Origin: Darksidea phi
Taxonomy: Eukaryota; Ascomycota; Dothideomycetes; Pleosporales; Lentitheciaceae
NCBI GenBank assembly: GCA_030770425.1
Contig: JASJFT010000143.1
Coordinates: 52,327-116,326, forward strand
Direction of reading: 5' to 3'
DNA length: 64,000 bases
Shown: positions 45,813 to 55,629 of the stretch, one piece after another
Numbering within the stretch: the first letter of the stretch is position 1
Layout: each line of letters starts with the position of its first letter
The notes under the pieces: generated by a model
Databases searched by the model: none
The model's input: only the letters and a program-made list of their open reading frames with translations
Told to the model about the DNA's origin: nothing
Translations under genes and position numbers: made by a program

Positions 45813-46181
45813 ATGCACGTCCGCATTCCAGCTTTAATTGCGATCGCAACATCTCTCACCCTAGTCGGCGCCGCGCCGACAGCGCTGGAAGCAGGTGTAC
45901 AGGCACTATGCGATGCCCTCAAGGTCACCTTCGGACCCAAAGGACGAAATGTCGTTGTTAAGACGCATTTTGGGGCTCCAACCATAACGTAAGTACTGCT
46001 CAATAGTCTACAGGTCATTCTTTCGGACACTAATGGTCATCTAAGGGTCGATGGAGTATCCATAGCGAAAGAAATCGAACTTAATGATCCAGTATCGTTC
46101 GCAGGCGCTGAGCTTGTTAAAGAAGTGGCAAAATTAACAAACGATCAGGTCGATGCTGTCAATAAATGTTTGAAGGCATAA
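45813..46181 (+). CDS. Putative secreted mini-protein with GroEL/Hsp60 N-terminal fragment
   Basis: Two exons, 45813-45988 and 46046-46181, joined across a 57-bp intron (GTAAGT, CACTAAT branch site, AAG acceptor); 103 residues. [20 protein letters not shown] is a clean signal-peptide-like start ending in a small-residue site (GAAPTA). The rest is recognisably group I chaperonin: [28 protein letters not shown] and [13 protein letters not shown], then [15 protein letters not shown], where GroEL continues with the GDGTTT nucleotide loop. Here the protein ends after [14 protein letters not shown], so the ATP-loop Asp, apical and C-terminal parts are absent. It cannot act as a chaperonin by itself. 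It may be a captured fragment turned into a small secreted protein, or a relic. An upstream ATG (45765) is in frame but would hide the signal peptide. Confidence 0.65.
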
Positions 46182-46871
46182 TGTGGGAAGTAGCAAAGAG
46201 ATGATATACGTAAGCTTATCTATCTCTGTGTCACCATTAGGTTTGGCGTAAGAAGTCTATAGAATTTTGCGATTTTTAGTATGGTATTCTAGTTACGTAT
46301 TCCATTACTCTGCTCAAGTCCCGTGTATTATGCCTGTCTCATAGATAAGATTATAAAGTTACATTACTCCGCCCGGAATGTGTCGAGCGGCGAAGCAATA
46401 ATTAGTTGAAGAAAAGGCTTTTCTATAAATACAAGTGGCACCACAATCGCTCTAGAGCAGATAGGTATTGTTTAAAAATCTTCGGACTCTATTACAGACG
46501 ATATCTTCATCTAGCTATCGGGGCGCCTTTCCAGAACGGAAGGCTGCAGAACTCGGAACGACTAGGACAGAGTCCTTATTAAAATAATTTCTTTCCTCTA
46601 CTTTAATCTAGGGTATTTACTTACTTACCATTTTATATACTTATTTAGAAATATTACTTACTAATTTACTTATATTCTTATATAAGATAACTACTTATTT
46701 ACTCTATAGTCTTATATAGGGTATTAATTATCCGCTCTACCTATAAAATTAGAAAACTGACTATAGCTATATATCTAACCTAGTCTTCGGGGAGCTATTA
46801 TATAAGCTAAAAATATATATTAGGCGCCCCGAAGGTACTTAAAGCCCTAAGCCGCCTCGCCGCTTCAAGGT
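46182..46871. other. AT-rich, probably RIP-affected intergenic sequence
   Basis: 46590-46800 is very A/T-rich with repeated TTACTTA / TATATA words and TpA excess, as in RIP-mutated repeats. No gene. Confidence 0.5.
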
Positions 46872-48203
46872 ATGAGCGGTCGCCTTGCTATCATGTCTTC
46901 CATCCCCAAACACCCTTCCGCTTGCAACATGTCAGCGACTACATCTACGCAATTTTCAAGCCTTAGCAAAGAATTGAGGGACATGATATGGTCGGCAGCT
47001 GCTGCCATTCAATTTCAACAGGTGAGTAACAAGTACGTTCCGGCAGAATTCGGGCTATCTCAGAGCCTATATTGTTCGATCCACTCGGTAATCTTGTTAG
47101 AACATCTTTTGACTGTAAATTGACAGTAATGCAGTAAGCAAGCTATAATGCCTTAACTCGAACGTCCGACATGTTCTAAGATTCCTTTTCTGAACTTTAG
47201 TATCGCCGACGGGCTGCTACAGTCCTCCGATTCGCGTAATCCTCGCGCCGAGCGTCGGCGACAGGTGTTCATTGGCTACGACAACCTACCACCTGCGGAA
47301 AGGCGGCCCCTTAGATTGCATGTTCGAAGCTCCGTTGATAAGCAAAAAATGCGCGTCGTTGCGGATGAATTTCAGGCACTGGTCAACTGCCTTCCTACGG
47401 GTACCGTCTCACATGAGGCACGCTCGCATGCTGCCGATTTCTGCCGCACAAAAGTAAAAGCTATGGAAATGCTTTATTCTATTGATGCACCAGACGACGA
47501 GGACTGTGATACTGGGGTTGAAATCCTGGATCATGTCTTCGCTCAGCCGACAACAGTGATAGTGACCAAGTCACGTTTCAAATACCCAGGTTTTGTCGAT
47601 TTCGGATCCTCAGAGCCTGCCAATTGCAAGTTCCCAAAGCTTGGTTTCGACTTCGAGTCCCCCGAGCATCTTGTCGACGTGGTCAGCCGCGTCTTCGGCA
47701 GCTGCGTTGAGCGAATCATCTTACACTTTTGGGCGGGTGTCAATGACGACCTAGAGAAGATATATTGGCCACACAATGTGCAAACAAAGAAGGCTAGGAA
47801 GGGGACGGAGTAAGTATTAGCCTTATTACTGCTCGTTGCACGCTGAAAATGTGTACGCAGTCATCCCACTTATATCCGTACTCGAGAACATGATCCACGC
47901 ACTGTTTCCATGGCACCAAATCGGAAAATGCATGCAGTAGAGCAAATGTGGGTGGATAACGAGTTCAAGATAGGGCGTGCGTTCTGGCACCTCCTCAAGC
48001 TCTATGAGATTCTAGATGTTGTCACGGCTGGAGGAAAACTACCAAAACTGCAAAGCATCGACTTAGAACTTCATACCTTGCGTGGAGGTGAAGATTTATT
48101 GACCAAAATCAGGTCAACTTTCAAGGATAACATTATTTGGGTTGACTGGAGCGATATTGCTGTTGAGTTTCATCATAAGTTTTTAGCGCCAACCTATTAT
48201 TGA
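46872..48203 (+). CDS. 2EXR-type hypothetical protein, exon structure partly unresolved
   Basis: The first exon encodes FSSLSKELRDMIWSAAAA, the start of a 2EXR domain (F-x-L-P-x-E-[LI]-R-x-x-I-W), and ends at a GTGAGT donor at 47022. A second coding block (about 47200-47809) holds GYDNLPPAERRPLRLHVRS, FPKLGFDFESPEHLVDVVSR and ILHFWAGVNDDLEKIYW. A third exon (47861-48203) follows a 51-bp intron whose phase fits and ends FHHKFLAPTYY. The joint between blocks one and two does not keep frame with the obvious sites, so either a small exon is missed or the gene is damaged. Families with 2EXR domains are expanded in filamentous fungi and have no firm function. Upstream start could be ATG 46872, 46902 or 46929. 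Confidence 0.5.
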
Positions 48204-49191
48204 ACGGCAGAACATATTAGAGCTCGACCCCTTGAAATAATAGTTCAGGATTGAGAGTTCTTGTATTATTTGGTTAGTAGGATAATAGTATGTAATCAAG
48301 TATTGGAAACCTCTAGTCTTTAGCCTTTCCATACTCCTACCTTTCCTTACGAACCATACGTTTTATATTATTATAGTGTGCAAGTGCGGAAGTACGAAAG
48401 TGCTCTCGCACTAACCCGGTTTAGCGCTGTCGTGGCTCTCTTCCTACCTAACGCCACAACAACTCTATTTTCGCCACTTAGATCATCGCACTTTGCACTC
48501 CGTTCTTCGGCCGTCGGACTTTTCGCTGTTAGATGATGAATCGTTCCTCGAGAAACGTATTAGCGATGAATCTCCGCCGGATGCTACAGCTTCCGGGGCG
48601 CCCGTGGATGACAAACTTCGGCATCGGTCTCGCAGCTAAAGACGAAGATGAGAAATCGTCGCCGCAGTTGGATAGTAGGTAGGAGGCCATGCTGGGGTGA
48701 GACCGCCACGGCTATGAGTTGGCTGTCCTCTTACCTTTTCGAGAATGAACACAATAGCGAAATCTAATTGTCTGCATTGATCTCTAGCTAATGCGCAGCT
48801 AGCGAATGTAGTATACCGCAAACAGCCAGAGTTACGAATGAGTAATCAGGCCAACACACCACAGTTGAAATCGAGTAAGCAACCTACGTGTACAAGGGGG
48901 TATCATGAACGGGCGAGCCCGCTGTTAGGTAGCAAAAGGCCCGTGCATGGAAGGCGCCCAATAAAAGTTAGGTAAGTAGCCAACGACGCCACTTGCGGAC
49001 TGCTGATTCACAGCGGGGCAGCTTCAGGTCGAGCTTGATCGGCGCCTACTTATGGTGGGGGATGAGTTATAAGTAGGCTGGCCGTCGCGTTGTTTTGAAG
49101 CTCGACATCTGAACTTCATTGATTCTTGCGGCAATTAAGAGCAGAACCTCAAGCTTTCATCTTTGTACGCTTCTCCGAAACTCGTTCGACA
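48204..49191. other. Intergenic region before the NmrA-like gene
   Basis: About 1 kb at the right border of the AT-rich island; base composition returns to normal from about 48850. No gene recognised. Confidence 0.5.
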
Positions 49192-50264
49192 ATGACCAAA
49201 ACAATTGCCATTACTGGAGGCACCGGCCAGCAGGGCGGAGGCGTAGCCAACATCTTCCTCAAAACCCCCGGCTGGAAGGTCCGCATCATCACCAGAAACG
49301 TTGAGAGCGACAAGGCCAAAGCGCTAGCCTCTCAAGGCGCTGAAGTCGTTTCCGCGGACCTCGACGATGAAGCATCGCTCGTAAAGGCTTTCGAGGTACC
49401 CCACACTACACCCCATCCCCTTTGGGAATCAAACCTAACAGTCAACAGGGCGCTCACGCCATCTTCGGCGTAACAAATTTCTGGGAACACCTCTTCGCCG
49501 GCAAATCCCAAGACGAGTCGGGCATCGCCGAAGTCAAACAAGCCCTCAATCTCGCCCGCGCAGCCGCCAAAACTTCCACGCTAGAACACTACATCTGGTC
49601 CACGCTCCCCAGCGCGAGGCGGCTCACGAACGGCAAAAAATCCTGCGCCCATCTCGACTACAAAGCTGAAGTCGACGACAAGATCCGCAGCGAGCTCCCC
49701 GAGCTGGCTAAGAAGACGACCTTTTTGTTCTTCGGCTTCTACCCGAGCAACATAGTCTTCTTCCCCATGCTGAAGCCCTTCGAAGTAGTACGTCCACATC
49801 TACTCACCCCCCGTGCTACACAAAACACCAACTAACCATACCAGCCCGGTTCCTACGGCAAATACATACAAATCGCGCCCACGCCTGCAAACGCTACCAT
49901 CCCCGTCTCGGGCGACATGACCAAGACGCCCGGAATCTGGGTCCGCCAAATCCTCGCCAACCCGACCAAGACGCACGGCAAATACGCCGTGGTAGCGCCC
50001 GAAACGCTCACCTATGGCGAGATGCTCAAGATCTGGTCTGAAGTGACGGGTCGCCAGAGCGTCTACATTCAATCGTCCGCGGAACACTACGAAGCCTTGT
50101 GGGGTATTGGGGGTAAGGAGTTGGTGGATCAGTTTGAGTTTGGCGAGATAGTGACGGATTGGATGGCCGGTGTGGAGGAGGTGAGTATGGAGGAGTTGGG
50201 AATTAAAAAGGAGGAGGTACCTGGGTTTAGGGCTACGCTTGAGGGGCTCAAGGCATTTGCTTAG
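49192..50264 (+). CDS. NmrA-like family protein (NAD(P)-binding)
   Basis: Three exons, 49192-49395, 49449-49787 and 49845-50264, introns 53 and 57 bp, all phase 0; 320 residues. MTKTIAITGGTGQQGGGVANIFL carries the GxxGxxG dinucleotide-binding loop, and WKVRIITRN matches the NmrA/HSCARG strand 2 with Arg for NADPH. GAHAIFGVTNFWEHL and the C-terminal AVVAPETLTYGEMLKIWSEVTG are typical. There is no Tyr-Lys catalytic pair, so it may act as a redox sensor or an isoflavone-reductase-like enzyme; the founder NmrA represses nitrogen metabolism genes, but this branch is generic. Start context (GACAATGACC) is good. Cytosolic or nuclear; no clustered partner. Confidence 0.88.
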
Positions 50265-50836
50265 GGTTTACAAATGTTTCTATAGTATGCATCTCTGCTC
50301 CGTCTTTATCATGTTATCTGCTTTTGTCTCTAGTAGCTTTGGCGCAAACGAGGAAATAAAGAATCCTGAACTTCTTTGGGAGACGTTATTCCACCGTTGA
50401 TGAGGAGACAATACCGCTGTCTCTTCAGAGCCCGCCCAAGTCGCTTTTCAGGGTCGTCCTGCATATACGGTATATTCAGTTACGGTGGCGAGAATGTGAG
50501 AGGGAACTTGCGGCCTATGGTATCAACCTCGTACCTATCACCACACGTCCATCCTATCTTCTACCTCAACTAACCTCTTTTTTTTTTAGCAAAAGAAAAG
50601 AAGCGATCAGAAAATCTGTCCGCGGTTCTTCTCTCGACCGCGCATGCGCTAATTTTGTTGTATACGACAACGACTGGGAACGTGGGGATATTGATTGAAT
50701 GCGGACGTTTAAACCCCTTTATTCTACGCTGTTTCCTTATTGTATTCTGTGCCAATACCCTGACGGCCACCCTTGAACGACGCTGCGTACCGCAGTAGTA
50801 AAACATTTATATAAACTACAATTCGTCGCCAGCCAC
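50265..50836. other. Convergent intergenic region
   Basis: 3' flanks of the NmrA-like and aspartic-protease-like genes. Contains a T10 run near 50579. No gene seen. Confidence 0.5.
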
Positions 50837-52543
50837 TCATGGCGCAAGACGTTCCCCACTCCTCGCATCCATCTCATACATGGGAGGAGGTTTACTCGAG
50901 CCATGCATCTCAAGAACCGGTTCCTTGGTCTCAACCTCGTGGATTCCCTTCGTCTCAAGCTCAGCTCGCTCGGAACCCATAGCCTCCACCCAAGTAGGAA
51001 CTGCGTATCCATCTATTTCAGGCTTGATATCTCGGCTCTGGTCTTGGTGGTCCACCACAAGAGCTGCGGACACTGTCTTCTTGAACGGCCACCGGCGCTT
51101 TCTCCAGGCGAGAAAGAGCATCCCCATCGCCAGACCCGCAACGCCGACACTTACAACAATCCCCGCATATGCTCTCCGCGACAACCCCTTTCCACCTTCT
51201 CTACCAAAGTTCCTAGACCGTGGTGCCTCGATGGGTTTGATCCATTGGCTACTCCCATCCCATATGGCCTGTGAGATGTTGAAGTAGGCCGCTTCGTAGT
51301 CGACGAGTATGTGCGTTTCTTGCAGAAAGGTGCGGCCGAGTACGTATTGGTCTGCACTCGAGGCTCGTTTTAGCGGGAAGTAGTAGCTTTCTATTTCGAC
51401 GAGTGGATAGCTGGCGTTGAGGTCGAATGCGGTGTATGGCAGTGTGAAGTTCATGACTCTACTACTAGGCTGGAAAGATTGCAACGATAGTGTAACGGTG
51501 GTGTTGAGTTGTTTTAGGTGGTCGTGCGTAGATGAGTTGACGAGATAGAGCTGTGCTGTCTCGTTCCACTCTAGTCCGAAGACGTCTTCGAATACCTGAC
51601 AAGCTGAAAGTGGAAGCCAAAGCTGAGGAGTGGCCGAGTCGATAGAAACGACTACGGATCCAGGATTATCAGCACTGCCGTTGGTCCACGTCTTGTCTGA
51701 TCCGGAGAAGGTTATTGCAGTTAGATCGACGGCGAACGAAGACGTGTTGGATGGAGCATTATTGCTCGTCATGTTTACCTGCAACGTGGTTTGCGGATCA
51801 AAGCGCGAGGCATCGTAGCCGCCTAGCACGAGGCTCGGTGGGGCAGAGTCTTTTCCAAAGGAGCCAGCGGTGTAACTGAAGGACGTGCTGGGGATTTGAT
51901 GGATTTCCTGGGAACTGGAGAGAAGTGTCGCTCTGTCTGTTCCACCAAGATTTAATGTACTGTTAGACAGACCAAACAGACCCATGAAGAATGACTTTGA
52001 CGCTACACCTCCCACCGCCTGCCCCTTGAGCACCGGGTCGGCGGTATTAGTACCGATCCTCACGTTATCGATTCGAAATTGTTGGCTTTGCGTTGCTTCA
52101 CTGTTTCCAGGGAGGAATCGAGAAAGCCTCACATCTTTCAGTATATCTACCTCGCCCGCATTCTTCCAAGGCTTGTTATCAAACTGGAAAGTGTTCCGTG
52201 ACGCGCAAATCTCCTCAGACGAGCGGCCTCCGCTGCAGAAATCCGCGGCAACGGGGACGAGAAAAGTGGAGAACGACAACGCGGGGAATGTGCGGAATAT
52301 CTGATCCGGGGAGGGTTGGAGGCCATCGGTACCGACGGTAATGTTGAACGATGCCCAAGGCCCATCTGGACCGTCCCTGCAGACAAAGTTAATCATCTTG
52401 AAGCTAGTTATCTTTGCTTGGGGTTTCACGTACCATGCTCCAGATGGCGCGACTACGTAAGGGAGGCCCTGGCTATTGTTCCATTGAGCACTACACGCCG
52501 CGAAGAGCATACAAGCAAGAAGGGTTCGAGGTTGCATCGCCAT
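50837..52543 (-). CDS. Membrane-anchored aspartic-protease-like protein, probably inactive
   Basis: 568 residues from ATG 52543, chosen because MAMQPRTLLACMLFAACSAQ is a signal peptide; the frame is open to 52687. The ectodomain has the bilobed pepsin-like order: FGLSNSTLNLGG, FSYTAGSFGKDSAPPSLVLGGYDASRF (seen in pieces) and QYVLGRTFLQETHILVDY, all typical of family A1. At the first active-site position, where DTGS is expected after LSF, the sequence is STFLVPVAADFC, with no Asp; the second site reads SIDSATPQLWLP, with an Asp but not DTG/DSG. Many N-glycosylation sites are present. A transmembrane helix (IVVSVGVAGLAMGMLFLAW) with a basic stop, WRKRRWPFKK, leads to a ~85-residue cytosolic tail. 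This is probably a cell-surface pseudoprotease; similar proteins occur across Dothideomycetes. Confidence 0.82.
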   Translation of the reverse strand: MAMQPRTLLACMLFAACSAQWNNSQGLPYVVAPSGAWYVKPQAKITSFKMINFVCRDGPDGPWASFNITVGTDGLQPSPDQIFRTFPALSFSTFLVPVAADFCSGGRSSEEICASRNTFQFDNKPWKNAGEVDILKDVRLSRFLPGNSEATQSQQFRIDNVRIGTNTADPVLKGQAVGGVASKSFFMGLFGLSNSTLNLGGTDRATLLSSSQEIHQIPSTSFSYTAGSFGKDSAPPSLVLGGYDASRFDPQTTLQVNMTSNNAPSNTSSFAVDLTAITFSGSDKTWTNGSADNPGSVVVSIDSATPQLWLPLSACQVFEDVFGLEWNETAQLYLVNSSTHDHLKQLNTTVTLSLQSFQPSSRVMNFTLPYTAFDLNASYPLVEIESYYFPLKRASSADQYVLGRTFLQETHILVDYEAAYFNISQAIWDGSSQWIKPIEAPRSRNFGREGGKGLSRRAYAGIVVSVGVAGLAMGMLFLAWRKRRWPFKKTVSAALVVDHQDQSRDIKPEIDGYAVPTWVEAMGSERAELETKGIHEVETKEPVLEMHGSSKPPPMYEMDARSGERLAP

Positions 52544-53400
52544 GTCTGGAGTAGGTTGCGGAAGCTTCGCAACCTTACGAGACTCAGCACCGAAAAAGGT
52601 GGTTGGGCTGACTTTAGTACCAATGACTTTGCTGTGGCGTAAACCTTTAATATAATACCCCAATAACCTGCCACTTCCATTACTCATACAGATCCGGATA
52701 TAGGTATCAAGGCAAAGGATTTGGCTGAGCCTCTGTCGCAGGGCGCCTGATACATTGGCTCCTCCAATTAGCCCGTCCTGACTCCATGGTAGGAGTGAAG
52801 ATCTACACCCACATCTCCACTTGCCGCCCCATCATGTCCATCCATCTCCTCATCGCGACATCGCAGCGGGAAACCAACGTGCAGATCTTAACCCACAATG
52901 ACGTCATAAGTCCCCGTCTACGGCCTTGCAGTTCTGGCCAATCACGCTATATCAACATATGGCTTCGACCCGGTCATAAGCGAATCCATCCTAGGCAAAC
53001 TCCATCCTGAGGTAGGTGTACAGTGTTGGAGGCATGTTCATCATATATGCATGCGTTATATGCAAGACGCAAATACGCAAGCCGTTCAGACCCATCCCAC
53101 CTCCAGAAGCACGACGCACGTATCTCTGGCCAAACATCGTCTTAGCCTCTAAGGAAAAAGTCTACGTACTGTGTAGACGCAAAAGAACGGGGAAGGGATG
53201 CGTATATGCGAAGCAGCCAGGTAGCATGATTGAACGGCTACCCACCAAATCTCTTTTCTCAGATGAAGCAGCGAGTTGGTGACTTGATAAACATCACTTA
53301 CGCATCGAAATGAAGAAGCGCTAAAATTCATATATTCAAACAACGCATAAAGCGTCAAGTCCTACAACATCACCTTCCCCTACTAAACCACGACATAGCT
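52544..53400. other. Intergenic region between the protease-like and permease genes
   Basis: About 0.9 kb with the protease-like promoter and the permease 3' flank. Small open frames (52786-53010, 53016-53282) have no signature. Confidence 0.5.
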
Positions 53401-55325
53401 TCATTTCCTCCACCGCCTCCAAAACCTCCACCCAACACCCTCCCCACTCCCATCCTGGGCCTTCCGAAACCTATTCCCGCTCTTGCCCCGCCGCCTCCCC
53501 AACCACGCGAACCAAATCACTAGCCCTACCATCATGAATGCTACTACTAGCAATGTCTGGACTGGCTCTGCAAATACTGCACGGCTCAGCAGAAATAGGC
53601 TGACACAGCAGAATATGATGGGCGTGGTGATCCAGGTCTTGTAGGGGCGTTCGAGGTCGGGTTCTTTGACGCGCAGGATGATGAGCCCGAGGACGGCGAG
53701 AAAGTAGAAGGAGTAGCCAGCTACGCCGTAGAAGGTGACAAGGGTATCAAAAGAGCCGATTAGGATGTAAACGGCGGTTAGGGCAGCGTTGAGAGACATT
53801 GCTGAGATGGGGGTGAAGAAGAATCCGGCGTCCGCATCAGCGAACCAATCAATAAATAGTCGCGGGACTCTGGATTTTCCGGGGTTGGCATTTAAACTAT
53901 GCAGACGGATCGCGCGGTGAGATTTTCCAAGGCCGATGGTGCCGAAGATCTCGGGGAGGTAGCCTTCTCTGCCGGCGGCATAGACAAGACGGCCAGAGGT
54001 AAAAGTTGTAGCGTTGAGGGCGCCGAAGCAGGAGCCAGTGACGAAGAGGGCGAGGATGAGCGAGCCTATAGGTCCGAAGACTTGGTGGCCGAATGCTACG
54101 GCGATGGTATTGGACGACTCAATGAGTTCGGAGGGGAGGACTAGAATGTAGGCCACATTTGCCATGATGTAGCACATGATAACGAGCGGAAGCGAAGTAT
54201 GGATAACTTTCGGGAGGTCTCTTGTGGGGTCCTTGAATTCGGCCGTCACGTAGTTCACCTTGATTTTGTTAGTTTGATCCAGAACAGTTCAGTAAAACGG
54301 CGTACATTATCCCAGCCATCGAACGCCCACAACCCTGCGTAGAGGGCTACCGCCCAGTTGCTGACGTCCGTGGTAGTTCCCTCGAACCAGCTCTGCTTCT
54401 TCCAATCGTCAGTGGCAGGCGTGTCGTAGGAGTAGCCTGTAACGGCGACCACGATGCCGATGACGGTGACGCCGATGAGGGCAAAGAACTTGAGAAACAT
54501 GAAGACATCTGCGCTCCTCGTCCCTAGCTTCGTAGATACGCAGTTCAAAAACGTAACCGCTATTAGGCCAGCCATAGCGACGCCCTTGTTAAGCCATGAG
54601 CTGGCCTCTACTGCCTCTGCGCCGATGATGGCGCGCACGAGATATTCGCCGAATATAATAGCAATAATGGCCGCCGACCCAGGTTTCAGCACTACCACGG
54701 CACACCATGTGAATAAAAAGCCAGCCCACTCGCCGAAAATCTTGGAGAGGTACACCTGGGCGCCACCGTTCAGAGGTATTGCACCCCCGAGCTCCGCATA
54801 GCTCGCCGCACCCGTCCACGCCAATATCCCGGCAACCACCCAGACCAGCAGTGAGGCGCCCGGCGACCCCGCATTCTTGTTTACTTGCGATGGCGAAGAA
54901 AATATGCCGCTGCCTATTATGAGTCCCACCACCAGTGATAGTCCGTTTAGATACGTCAAGCTCTTGTTCTTCTCCAATGAGCCGCCATTAAGCGCGTTCG
55001 AGGAGTCCAAGGCGGGATTCGAGGGCGCGCCGAGTGCCGTGTAGCCCTGCGCCGTGCTCGACAGCGGGAAGAGGTTCGGTGCAAAATCAAAGGCCGAGGA
55101 GACGCTGTAGGAGCGGTTGTGGCGCGGTCGACTGTCGTCATGACCCGCGGGATGGAGCTCTGAAAGCGGATCTTCGTCGTCGAATGACAATCGCTGTGAA
55201 GATCGCGCGCCGGAGTCTGAAGACTCTATCGAGGTCCGCTGCGAGACATGCGAGGAAGAGGCCAGCGAGGCGAGCTCGAGCGAATCGCGGGTCGGAGGTG
55301 GGAGGCTCGAGTAGCGGCCGGCCAT
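53401..55325 (-). CDS. Amino-acid permease of the APC superfamily (LAT/MUP-like)
   Basis: Two exons, 55325-54306 and 54258-53401, 47-bp intron; 625 residues. A long Ser-rich, hydrophilic N-terminus (~135 residues, with SQRTSIESSDSG) precedes helix 1, LTYLNGLSLVVGLIIGSGIFSSP, the APC signature. AELGGAIPLNGGAQVYL and ALYAGLWAFDGWDNVNYVTAEFKDP are hallmarks of L-type amino-acid transporters and yeast Mup1/Mup3. The C-terminus is basic (RFWRRWRK). It should import neutral or sulphur amino acids at the plasma membrane. Between helices 8 and 9 it holds an extra ~25 residues (SHRAIRLHSLNANPGKSR) that could be an unspliced small intron: the stretch falls in a loop and homologues are shorter. It diverges from the LeuRS gene across ~300 bp. 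Confidence 0.88.
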
Positions 55326-55629
55326 GATGCGGAGGGGGGCTACCTGCAATCGCGGCTTCTCAGAGCCATGGGCGGTGGGGAGATATTAGACTGGTAAGAA
55401 ATAGGGGTGGTATTATACCCCTTTCTGAGTGTAAGAGGGGGTGTCGGCGAGGGAGTGGTGAACAATGCGGAGATGGAAACGAAATGCCCGGGGGTTAGAT
55501 CCGCTAGTGCCCGTTTCGGCGCTAGAGCCTCACGAAAATCGGTTGGCGCCGCGCGACTTGGCCATGAGCTTGAGATGAAGCTATGAGCTCTTCATTTACC
55601 TTCTCGTCACGATATGCGCCTCGTCCTAG
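55326..55629. promoter_or_regulatory. Divergent promoter of the permease and mitochondrial LeuRS genes
   Basis: 304 bp shared by two genes read outward, one for amino-acid uptake and one for leucine charging. A TATTATACCCC TATA-like run lies near 55411. No operator could be recognised. Confidence 0.45.
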
